A stretch of 21,000 nt of DNA from Glandiceps talaboti (Eukaryota; Hemichordata; Enteropneusta; Spengelidae): the NCBI RefSeq assembly GCF_964340395.1, contig NC_135569.1, positions 2,219,400 to 2,240,399 of the forward strand, read 5' to 3'. The notes under the pieces were generated by a model, which did no database searches, was not told where the DNA came from, and worked only from the letters and a program-made list of their open reading frames with translations. Positions 10,503 through 19,798 of the stretch are shown piece after piece. The translations under genes were made by a program, and so were the position numbers. Positions within the stretch are counted from its first letter, which is position 1. Every line of letters starts with the position of its first letter.

Positions 10503-10815
10503 CAGCTGTAGAAATGGGTACCTGGTAGTGTGTTATTGTTATGTGAAGGTTACCCAGATGTGTAAATGGGTACCTGGTAGGATGTGATTGTTATGTGAAG
10601 GGTTACCCAGATGTGTAAATGGGTACCTGGTAGGATGTGATCGTTCTGGGAAGGTTTACCCAGCTTTGGAAATAGGTGCCTAGCAGGGTGTGACATGTAT
10701 GTGAAGGTTTACCCAGCTGTGTAATGGGTTACCAGGCAGGGTATTATTGTTATGTGAAGGTTTACACAACTGGGCTGTCTGTGTAAATGGGTACCTGGTA
10801 GGATGTAGCTGTCAT
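10503..10815 (+). repeat. ~53-bp tandem array derived from a SINE-like body segment
   Basis: Six units with AAATGGGTACCTGGTAGGAT-like cores near 10512, 10564, 10617, 10670, 10722 and 10785 (spacings about 52-53, the last 63), linked by GTTATGTGAAGGTTTACCCA. The stretch ACCCAGCTGTGTAAATGGGT and the following CCTGGTAGGAT match, on the opposite strand, the body of the SINE-like copies at 16.2-16.6 kb and 20.45-20.7 kb (ACCCAGCTATACTAATGGGG, ACCTGGTAGGAT). The array therefore appears to be an amplified SINE fragment. Confidence 0.85.
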
Positions 10816-11251
10816 GGGCTGGCTTGATTCAGTGAGTGTTGTTGCATCATAGTAAGAACTGTATACTCCTTACAGTATTAAGAAAGTATAGGCGTGAAAG
10901 TTTTTGAAATTTGGTTAGAAGTACAAAAATGAAATTCAGCAATTGCATTGAAGTCAGACTCCTCCCTCCCAACAAAGTTCGGTTACTGAGCTTGTGTGAC
11001 ATTGTGCGATCATCCCTAACTACATGGACACTTTTTACACGTCATCAATTTAAACCATGAGGTACACTGTACGTCTTCAATGTCTCTGATATAGAATTAT
11101 AATAATACAAAATATGACTTTTTGTTATGATATTCTCATTATTTCTTTTCTATACCATGTAGATACAAAGTTTACATGATATTCTTATGGATTCATATAC
11201 GTTTCAATGGACTTCACACATATAGGGCATCTGATTAAAATTAGTGAAATC
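10816..11251. other. No recognisable feature
   Basis: AT-rich sequence; nothing supportable. Confidence 0.5.
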
Positions 11252-11320
11252 TGTCAACCTTGTGTTTGCGTCATATACTGGTATTATACGGTTATATGAC
11301 GCACACACACACGTTTGACA
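11252..11320. repeat. Short foldback with 11-bp perfect inner arms
   Basis: TGCGTCATATA (11267-11277) is perfectly complementary to 11293-11303 around a 15-nt loop. Pairing continues imperfectly outward to TGTCAA (11252-11257) and TTGACA (11315-11320). The inner arms carry TGCGTCA/TGACGCA, which resembles a CRE/AP-1 half-site; that is only a motif match. Confidence 0.75.
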
Positions 11321-11565
11321 TTTATTACTCATATCAATCAGCTATGTAATGCTGTGTCTAAGCCATTCAAACTTAGTCTAGTAAATCCACATACATACTA
11401 ACAGATTACTACAAAATCCCAATGCTATAATTAGTATTGGAGAATGAATGTTGATGGACTCTGGGTATATGCATATACCAGTACACATGTAGTTAGAAAT
11501 GAACATTTCTACTCTAAGGCAATAAAATTCTTTTCCAATTGTTTTTTGTTATTGTTTTGTTTGTT

Positions 11566-11590
11566 GGGAGGGGGGAGGGGGGGGGAGGAG
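11566..11590 (+). other. G-run with quadruplex-forming potential
   Basis: Runs of 3, 6 and 9 G separated by single A residues, followed by GGAG; the 9-G run can supply two tracts. This meets the usual four-tract G-quadruplex pattern on the plus strand. Confidence 0.75.
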
Positions 11591-12631
11591 TTCGTCCTCT
11601 AAAATTCTCTCCGAGTCATAAATAATATTCATATCTGTATGTTTAATGATTACACTGATTCACAGCTACATTTTCAGCCTGCAATTACCGGTACATGTAC
11701 ATACACACCTGACAGGTTATCATTACTTGGTTGATACAAAATTAATATTGTCCCTTGAGTACATACATGTCAAAATATATTGTACTTTTTAACTATTACC
11801 GAGCAACTGGAAATAATTCACACATGTTAAATCCTAGAATCACTAAAGTGGAAAGCTTTGTATTACAATAAATCAGCTGTCATTAATACCATACGCAAGC
11901 CCAGTTGTACACATTCAAACAGAGACTATGGAATTTATATCCTACATTATGCGTATGTACATATACATGTAATTACATGTGTATACTATTCAATGATGTT
12001 TCTTTATTCAGCCAGACTATACATGTATTCGTAAACCTGTTCAAATCTTCGTATAAATGTATAAATCACTGACAATTTGTTCTGTAGTTTGATTGAAATG
12101 TTCAATTCATTTTCTAATTCTAAAAATGATAATTTACCATTCTAAAGTAATTATGACCTACTAGGATAAAAGATGATGTCATTATTGGAAACAAGGAAGG
12201 TGAGAATCACTATCTATTTTGTGCCCAGCAATCACAAATTACGTGTATCTAAGATGACATCTTTAAGGGAAACGAAGGACGGTGAACTTATTATCTATTG
12301 TCAGTTATTCATAAACTTGAACTCATTATCTCCTGTTTCCCGTAATGAATTGTCTCTACTAGTCACTACTCGTTACGACGCGTAATTACTATGTTTTTTT
12401 TTTATTTCGTTCCTAACAATATCGACTGTCATATTGATTCTTGGAACCAACAACAACATATTTTCCAATGGAGCACTTAATCTTAATGGGATATTGTTTT
12501 GAAACTCTTTTTATAGTAGCTAGGTATACTGAATCACTCATAATATCAAACACCCGACGCAGTATGCCCTCTAATGATGGCCAAATTTTGTTGTTGTGAC
12601 TCAAAATGAGAAAAACTGGGATTTCTTGTGA
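11591..12631. other. No firm feature; possible old duplication near 12170-12310
   Basis: AT-rich with several ACATGT palindromes. Two diverged blocks, AAGATGATGTCATTATTGGA near 12170 and AAGATGACATCTTTAAGGGA near 12251, may be an old ~80-bp duplication. Short frames on both strands have no recognisable motif. Confidence 0.4.
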
Positions 12632-12880
12632 ATCACCACATAGTACGAGATAGGAACACAATATTTTGATACATCTCTATAGAAATTATGTGCATCAGTG
12701 GCACATCAAATTGGCTTAGAGGACACACTCATCACATAGTAAGAAATAGGGGAACACCAAATTTTGGTGCATCAAAAGAAATTGTGTGGCGTGTTTAAAA
12801 AAAGGCACATTGTGGCACAGTATTGGATCACCTATGGGTAAACATATTTATGTATCAGTACAGCGTCACATAGTATGGTG
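12632..12880. repeat. Diverged ~97-bp tandem repeat
   Basis: CACATAGTA-headed units begin near 12636, 12733 and 12866. The first two share further blocks (AGATAGG/AAATAGG, TTTTGATACAT/TTTTGGTGCAT, AGAAATTATGTG/AGAAATTGTGTG); the third is only a fragment. Confidence 0.65.
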
Positions 12881-13153
12881 CAGTATAGCCAATCAAATTG
12901 ATTTATGGGTGCAGTCCCCCCACCCCCACCCCATGAATCATGATTTCATCTTATAAATAGACCTCTACTTAACATCTAACATGTCTAGTTATTTATATTT
13001 TAAGAATTTTGAATAAATATATATTGTTGTTTTCCCAAAAAAAAATCCTAGTTACAGCTAGTATAGGTATAAGCATAGAAGTGGGTATGAATAAGAAAAA
13101 GCTAAAGGCCTGTTTCCGAAAAAATAAATTCATGATTAGAATTACACCTGGTC

Positions 13154-13195
13154 CAACGTTTTGGTCTCACATAATTAAGAGACCTTCTTCAGGGA
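13154..13195 (-). repeat. Stem motif, copy 2 (CCTGAAGAAGG family)
   Basis: GGTCTC (13163-13168) pairs with GAGACC (13179-13184) across a 10-nt AT-rich loop. The outer blocks, minus-strand CCCTGAAGAA and AAAACG, are the same as in the copy at 7691-7730, while stem and loop bases differ. It ends about 45 bp before the 30-bp minisatellite. Confidence 0.7.
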
Positions 13196-13240
13196 TAAAA
13201 TGTAAAAAACCCCAAAATACTGTAATAAGTGCACAATGTC

Positions 13241-15877
13241 TAACGGTTTGAGCTGGTATGGTGAATAAAGTACCGGTTGGAGCAGGTATGGTGAATAAAC
13301 AAACGGTTGGAGCTGGTATGGTGAATAAAGTACCGGTTGGAGCAGGTATGGTGAATAAACTATCGGTTGGAGCAGGTATGGTGAATAAAGTACCGGTTGG
13401 AGCAGGTATGGTGAATAAACTATCGGTTGGAGCAGGTATGGTGAATAAACAAATGATTGGAGCAGGTATGGTGAATAAACAAACGGTTGGAGCAGGTATG
13501 GTGAATAAAGTACCGGTTGGAGCAGGTATGGTGAATAAACTATCGGTTGGAGCTGGTATGGTGAATAAACTAACGGTTAGAGCTGGTATGGTGAATAAAC
13601 TATCGGTTGGAGCAGGTATGGTGAATAAACTATCGGTTGGAGCAGGTATGGTGAATAAACTATCGGTTGGAGCAGGTATGGTGAATAAACTATCGGTTGG
13701 AGCAGGTATGGTGAATAAACTATCGGTTGGAGCAGGTATGGTGAATAAACAAACGGTTGGAGCAGGTATGGTGAATAAACTATCGGTTGGAGCAGGTATG
13801 GTGAATAAACTATCGGTTGGAGCAGGTATGGTGAATAAACAAACGGTTGGAGCAGGTATGGTGAATAAACAAACGGTTGGAGCAGGTATGGTGAATAAAG
13901 TACCGGTTGGAGCAGGTATGGTGAATAAACTATCGGTTGGAGCAGGTATGGTGAATAAACTATCGGTTGGAGCAGGTATGGTGAATAAACTATCGGTTGG
14001 AGCAGGTATGGTGAATAAAGTAACGGTTGGAGCAGGTATGGTGAATAAACTATCGGTTGGAGCAGGTATGGTGAATAAACTATCGGTTGGAGCAGGTATG
14101 GTGAATAAACTATCGGTTGGAGCAGGTATGGTGAATAAACTAACGGTTGGAGCAGGTATGGTGAATAAACTAACAATTGGAGCAGGTATGGTGAATAAAC
14201 TATCAGTTGGAGCAGGTATGGTGAATAAACTATCGGTTGGAGCAGGTATGGTGAATAAACTATCGGTTGGAGCAGGTATGGTGAATGAACTATCAGTTGG
14301 AGCAGGTATGGTGAATAAACTATCGGTTGGAGCAGGTATGGTGAATAAACTATCGGTTGGAGCAGGTATGGTGAATAAACTATCGGTTGGAGCAGGTATG
14401 GTGAATAAACTATCGGTTGGAGCAGGTATGGTGAATAAACTATCGGTTGGAGCAGGTATGGTGAATAAACTATCGGTTGGAGCAGGTATGGTGAATAAAC
14501 TAACGGTTGGAGCAGGTATGGTGAATAAACTAACAATTGGAGCAGGTATGGTGAATAAACTATCGGTTGGAGCAGGTATGGTGAATAAACTATCGGTTGG
14601 AGCAGGTATGGTGAATAAACTATCGGTTGGAGCAGGTATGGTGAATAAACTAACGGTTGGAGCAGGTATGGTGAATAAACTAACGGTTGGAGCAGGTATG
14701 GTGAATAAACTAACAATTGGAGCAGGTATGGTGAATAAACTATCGGTTGAAGCAGGTATGGTGAATAAACTATCGGTTGGAGCAGGTATGGTGAATAAAC
14801 TATCGGTTGGAGCAGGTATGGTGAATAAACTAACGGTTGGAGCAGGTATGGTGAATAAAGTAACGGTTGGAGCAGGTATGGTGAATAAACTATCAGTTGG
14901 AGCAGGTATGGTGAATAAACTATCGGTTGGAGCAGGTATGGTGAATAAACTATCGGTTGGAGCAGGTATGGTGAATAAACTATCGGTTGGAGCAGGTATG
15001 GTGAATAAACTAACGGTTGGAGCAGGTATGGTGAATAAACTATCGGTTGAAGCAGGTATGGTGAATAAACTATCGGTTGGAGCAGGTATGGTGAATAAAC
15101 TATCGGTTGGAGCAGGTATGGTGAATGAACTAACGGTTGGAGCAGGTATGGTGAATAAACTAACGGTTGGAGCAGGTATGGTGAATAAACTAACGGTTGG
15201 AGCAGGTATGGTGAATAAACTATCGGTTGGAGCAGGTATGGTGAATAAACTATCGGTTGGAGCAGGTATGGTGAATAAACTAACGGTTGGAGCAGGTATG
15301 GTGAATGAACTAACAATTGGAGCAGGTATGGTGAATAAACTAACGGTTGGAGCAGGTATGGTGAATAAACTATCGGTTGGAGCAGGTATGGTGAATAAAC
15401 TATCGGTTGGAGCAGGTATGGTGAATAAACTAACAATTGGAGCAGGTATGGTGAATGAACTAACGGTTGGAGCAGGTATGGTGAATAAAGTATCGGTTGG
15501 AGCTGGTATTGTGAATAAAGTATCGGTTGGAGCTGGTATGGTGAATAAAGTATCGGTTGGAGCAGGTATGGTGAATAAAGTATCGGTTGGAGCAGGTATG
15601 GTGAATAAACTATCGGTTGGAGCAGGTATGGTGAATAAAGTAACGGTTGGAGCAGGTATGGTGAATAAACTATCGGTTGGAGCAGGTATGGTGAATAAAC
15701 TATCGGTTGGAGCAGGTATGGTGAATAAACTATCGGTTGGAGCAGGTATGGTGAATAAACTATCGGTTGGAGCAGGTATGGTGAATAAACTATCAGTTGG
15801 AGCAGGTATGGTGAATAAACTATCGGTTGGAGCAGGTATGGTGAATAAACTAACGGTTGGAGCAGGTATGGTGAAAT
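13241..15877. repeat. 30-bp minisatellite, 87 full units plus partial ends
   Basis: Every unit from 13261 to 15870 is exactly 30 bp, beginning GTGAATAAA and ending GGAGCAGGTATG; no indel is visible. The commonest unit has CTATCGGTT in the middle (about 46 units). Others carry CTAACGGTT (about 14), GTACCGGTT, CAAACGGTT, CTAACAATT, CTATCAGTT, GTAACGGTT or GTATCGGTT. GTACCGGTT and CAAACGGTT units are confined to the first 22 positions; four GTATCGGTT units form one block at 15481-15600. AGCT instead of AGCA occurs only near the ends. Three of six frames are stop-free because 30 is divisible by 3. I do not call a gene: variation falls mainly at codon-changing sites, and there is no start, splice or family evidence. 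Confidence 0.99.
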
Positions 15878-16219
15878 ACAAATATTAATGCATAGTTTTT
15901 GTTCATACATGTATTCTCATCACATTACAACCCCAGGGTTCAATAGAAAAGACCTGACTCCATTTCAATCACGTTGACTCTATTCATTTTGATTACACGG
16001 CTACGATAGGTGGAATAATCTTCACAAGATTGTTTCAGTGGATAGCCAGTAAAGATTAGACTCTATCAACTCCATGTCATTCCAGCTATCTATCTGACAT
16101 AGACATTTTAAAACTGAATCTGAGCATTTAATCAGGTGTACTTAGTATTATAGTACGGCTCAAGAATCTCATTCTGATTAGCTAGTCCTGTGTCAGTAAT
16201 AACAATGATAGTTTCTATC
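15878..16219. other. No recognisable feature
   Basis: Unique-looking AT-rich sequence between the minisatellite and the SINE-like copies. Confidence 0.5.
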
Positions 16220-16640
16220 GAGCGTTTTCCACACATATACTCAAAGTGTTGTATAATTACTACCGCTGGTACAGATCTATACTGACACACCTACCCTATG
16301 TACTTCCCTAGCTCCTTTGGGAGCATACAAACCATTACAGCCTCTGTAAGCATGTAAGATTAAATCATACAAATTGTAACCCCCATCCTACCAGGTCCCC
16401 ATTTCATAGAGCACTTTCCACACATATACTCAAAGTGCTTTTATTACCCCATGTATGGACCTATAGTGGCACAACATATCTTTATACTTTCTCAACTCCT
16501 TGGGGACCAACAATCCATTGCAGCCTCTGATTAAAGCATTTAAATTGTAACCTCTATCCTACTAGGTCCCCATTTTATATACAACTGGGTTGACTGGGGC
16601 AATATCGTGGTTCAAATCCTGCCCAAGGACTTAAGCCAAG
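16220..16640 (-). mobile_element. SINE-like element body, 189-bp tandem copies, 5'-truncated
   Basis: GAGCGTTTTCCACACATATA at 16220 recurs as GAGCACTTTCCACACATATA at 16409, 189 bp later. Both units include GCAGCCTCTG and CCTACCAGGTCCCCATTT or close variants. The second continues through a segment (16574-16637) containing GGTTCAAATCCTGCCCAAGG. The same order occurs at 20446-20617. Read on the minus strand these match the SINE-like copy at 20.45-20.7 kb, but the tRNA-like head is missing. Confidence 0.65.
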
Positions 16641-16702
16641 GTTAGTGTCCAACAAGGAATGTGTAAACACACACTGCAAAAATTCAAAATATCAGACTGT
16701 TA

Positions 16703-16818
16703 GGATAGTGGTAAAGTGTAGTGATAGCCGTTCTCAAGTCTACAGGTAGACTACAGATAGGATAGCGGCGGGATAGTGTAAAAAAAAAGTCGTTCTCACA
16801 TCGACAGGTAGGCTACAG
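16703..16818. repeat. 57-bp tandem duplication
   Basis: GGATAGTGG at 16703 and GGATAGCGG at 16760 start two related units, both with CGTTCTCA and GACAGGTAG/TACAGGTAG near their ends. The second has an A-run insertion. Confidence 0.8.
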
Positions 16819-17532
16819 TATTCTCAGTCTGGATTGCAAGTTCCTTATTCCTTATTTATAAAAAATATTGTAAAGCCAATCATGACATTTTTCTTGAAAA
16901 TGGGTTGGAGTTTTCTTGAAGAAAGTAACAGCAAAAGTCTACATGTATATAAGATCTGTATTTCTACATTTACTTCATATTGAATATTCCAGGAGAGTTC
17001 ACGATAAGTTTCTAAATAACTGCCTATATTGTATAGCTCTAGGTATGTGGACAGGGATTAGCTGGAATGTTGTGTCAGAAAGACCTTCACCTCAAATAAT
17101 TCCATTCCTTGGCAAGTATCTCTAAAAATGCAACTTTCAGGAAGAACTCAATATTCTTATAGTCAATTGGGAAATTTGGATTTTTAGATTAAATACGGAA
17201 AAATACAGAATGTGGAAAAATACGGAATGTAATTATATATTGTCCCTTGGGATGTCTGACTTGTGTTTAAGTACCAAACACCATCCTGTTTCAATGGTTT
17301 TTATCTCCTTCACTTGGTTCAATGCTTTCCTGATATATTAACTTCCTGTTAAGTTGTGATGTAGCCAATATTCCTTACGTATATGAATATTTTTTTCTTT
17401 CATAAATATGGCATTGTTAGGATAATAGTTACTATTCATCGATGAATGAAACACTTTCTTGGCAGAATTATCAGGCAAAATATTGGTTTATAAATTTTGT
17501 ATGAATTCTTTGTATCAGCGATATAATTCTAC
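16819..17532. other. No recognisable feature
   Basis: AT-rich. The 69-codon plus-strand frame at 16916-17125 has no motif I recognise. Confidence 0.5.
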
Positions 17533-17548
17533 CACCTACATGTAGGTG
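17533..17548. repeat. 16-bp perfect palindrome
   Basis: CACCTACATGTAGGTG is its own reverse complement and is centred on ACATGT, a hexamer that recurs through the window. Confidence 0.9.
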
Positions 17549-17633
17549 TGTCATTCAAATAATAACTATTCGACATTTTGATCAACACCATAACTTCTGC
17601 TCCATACATTACACATGCATTACTATAGGTGTA

Positions 17634-17855
17634 CATGAGAATAAGTCAACCTTCTTGTTCTATTTTGACTCTCTAGCATGAGGTAAAATGCTATTACAGG
17701 TACTGAGAATAAGTCAACCTTCAACAGTTCTATTTTGACCCTCTAGCATGAAGTAAAATACTATTGCAGGTACTGAGATGAGAATAAGTCAACCTTCTTG
17801 TTCTATTTTGACCCTCTAGCATGAAGTAAAATACTATTGCAGATAGTGAGAATTA
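17634..17855. repeat. ~70-bp tandem repeat, three copies
   Basis: GAGAATAAGTCAACCTTC begins copies at 17637, 17705 and 17780 (spacings 68 and 75). Each is followed by TTCTATTTTGAC, CTCTAGCATGA and AGTAAAATACTATT blocks. The size differences come from small insertions, for example GAGAT before the third copy. Confidence 0.95.
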
Positions 17856-18473
17856 AGAAGTTACTTTAGCGTCTTAGACTGACTTGGATAACCCAACAGT
17901 CTTTGTACCTACTTTTATACCTGCTGTGAATATAATAGTAATGCATATGAAGCACGTTGAGCAGAAGTTATGGTGTCGACCAAGAAATCAAATGTTCATT
18001 ATTTTTATGTTGTGCCTTGGCAGTAACAATCTATATAATCAGATATCAAGAATTAGGGTTACACTACAGCAGTCCAATTATCCAAAGAAAGTATGCTGTA
18101 TTATTACACTGTTAGTGTCCACAATACAACAATAAATTTCTACTCTGTGTTACATGATTCCTCCATACATACCTAGTATTTCAGAATTGCTTGGTTGCAG
18201 GCTATATCTACACAAACATCTCCAGGGAGGATGGCTGCATCAGAGGTAATTATTTGAAACCACCTCTCAATTGCTTATTTAGAATTTAGTGATCATAAAG
18301 TAAATTGTACCCAAAGCTACTCTTCAACTGATAACATATCGGTACCTGGACATCGGAATTTATGCCCAGGGCTTGCATATTTTGTGAGTACAGTATTTAA
18401 ACTAAATACAGTTACCTGGCGCAATAACCTTATATACACTACTGCCTGGCTAGGACTCGGAGGATACTAGCAG
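17856..18473. other. No firm feature; one weak short exon candidate
   Basis: AT-rich. A short segment at 18201-18245 sits between TTGCAG and GTAATT and contains GGATGGCTGCATCAGAG, giving a possible ATG in good context. It is too short to identify and has no partner exon, so it is not called. Confidence 0.4.
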
Positions 18474-18765
18474 CAGGGCTTGAAATTAGCAGTAGTCCAT
18501 GACACATAGACTAAGTCTAATAAACATTGTATCTCGACTACCAAATTAGCAGTAGTCTATGGCATATAGACTACCAACCATTGTATCTTGACTACCACAT
18601 TAGTAGTAGTCTATGGCATATAGACTACCAAACATTGTATCTTGACTACCAAATTTACAGTGTGTAGTCTGTTAGACCAATGGAAATGAATGCAAAAATT
18701 GTAGCTCAAACAGTTCACTTGGATCAAATTTAACTACCAAGTCCAAAAGCTAAATTCAAGCCCTG
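18474..18765. mobile_element. Non-autonomous TIR element with internal ~57-bp tandem repeats
   Basis: CAGGGCTTGAAATTAGC (18474-18490) is complementary, with one mismatch, to the terminus at 18749-18765. The 292-bp interior holds three tandem units starting TTAGCAGTAGTC or TTAGTAGTAGTC near 18486, 18546 and 18600, each with a CATAGACTAC..ATTGTATCT..GACTACCA order. There is no coding capacity, and no convincing target-site duplication flanks it, so the superfamily is undetermined. Confidence 0.75.
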
Positions 18766-19085
18766 TGGTAGACATCTATAACCCTAAGGGCTGTTATGTA
18801 GCAAATATCTCCTGAGGTCGAATTCTGACAGAAATACACATAGATGCTTCATAATAGCAAAAGGGGTAATATGTTATCTACTAGTGTCTGAACAAGGCCA
18901 GGCAATGTGTTTCACAATACATCATAGTCTCAGAAACAAACAATGTATTTTTTCCAGATTCAAAGCAAATCACAGAAAAGACTCATAAATATGCTATATA
19001 TAAATACCCTATGGAACATAGTACTGGACTAGTGCTTGCTCTTTGCAAATTAAGGTCACTATGGGTCACCAGTACATGTACTTAC
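18766..19085. other. No recognisable feature
   Basis: AT-rich sequence with no supportable exon or repeat. Confidence 0.5.
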
Positions 19086-19362
19086 CCCATGTGACACGGT
19101 CTAAGCCAATCACTGAAGGCTGATGAAAACAATGCATTATAATCATGTGTATTCAGGGACTGATAATATGACAGAACCCAATGGCATGTGAGCACAGGTG
19201 TGGAATACTTTGCAGTATTTGCATGAGTACTTGTGGCACTCTCTTCTGTCATACCTTCATGAGTGTTATAAGCACCAGAACAAATCATGAAGGCAAATAT
19301 GAGCACATCACGATGGCACTCCCAACAGCATGAGGCCATGGGGTTCAATATCATTATGAGGT
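19086..19362 (-). CDS. Weak candidate exon of unknown function
   Basis: A minus-strand frame stays open from the stop-free region near 19378 to 19082. It is bounded by a possible acceptor (GACAG, exon starting 19362) and a full-consensus donor GTAAGT right after ATGGG (exon ending 19086). The implied 277-bp exon would enter in phase 1 and leave in phase 2. The peptide contains HWVLSYYQSLNTHDYNALF and several Trp and Cys residues but no domain I recognise. It is not the expected next FBXO42 Kelch segment and its length would shift the frame if inserted there. The upstream pyrimidine tract is poor. A chance open frame remains likely. Confidence 0.2.
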
Positions 19363-19411
19363 CTGTCATTATATACAATTGTCATTTATCAAAAAAATGC
19401 AAATTTTGTAA

Positions 19412-19442
19412 CAAAAAAAAAAAACCCAAAAAAACAAAAAAA
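19412..19442. repeat. A-rich low-complexity tract
   Basis: Runs of A interrupted by single or triple C. Confidence 0.85.
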
Positions 19443-19798
19443 CCTGACATTTGGCATACTAGAATAACTACACGCTTACTTGTGTACAGTATTGTACAAA
19501 ATTATACAGTGTGGCAAATACAGAATCTAAAATTTAATGATAACAGATTTTGTTCCAGAGTGTGTCTAGTTAGTGTAGTGTACATGTATTTTTAGGCTGG
19601 CTATTAAAGTCTATAGGTAGTTTTCAACTACAGATGAAACACTTGAACAAATTTATGAATCAGTCATAATATATTAATATAGAAATTGTCAGAAACTTTA
19701 TTAACGTTTATGTTTTTAATAAAGTAGTTATCGTGAGAGATGGCTTAGTATGATTCTAACAAATTTATATCAATGTGGTGATTTGAATTCCTCCTTAC

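Noticed and set aside
12413-12661. 82-codon minus-strand frame
   Set aside because: I recognise no family, and it ends in a degenerate tandem repeat; chance is the simplest reading.
7691-13195. Hammerhead-ribozyme reading of the CTGAAGA-stem-AAAAC motifs
   Set aside because: The CUGANGA-stem order is reminiscent of the hammerhead core, but both copies have A where the essential G of GAAA should be, and I found no paired helix III or cleavage-site partner next to them.
13258-15877. CRISPR array
   Set aside because: Units are contiguous 30-bp repeats with no unique spacers, and the context is eukaryotic.
13167-15910. Open frames of 904, 876 and 777 codons on both strands
   Set aside because: All derive from the 30-bp repeat, whose period is divisible by three. 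Several frames being open at once, on both strands, is what a homogeneous array gives without any coding role.
16595-16640. tRNA gene suggested by GGTTCAAATCC on the plus strand
   Set aside because: The would-be T arm does not pair beyond two bases and no acceptor or anticodon stem surrounds it. The segment is better explained as the SINE-like body read in reverse.
18201-18245. Possible short first exon on the plus strand (ATG in good context before GTAATT)
   Set aside because: It holds only five codons, has no identifiable partner exon, and would overlap the presumed FBXO42 intron.
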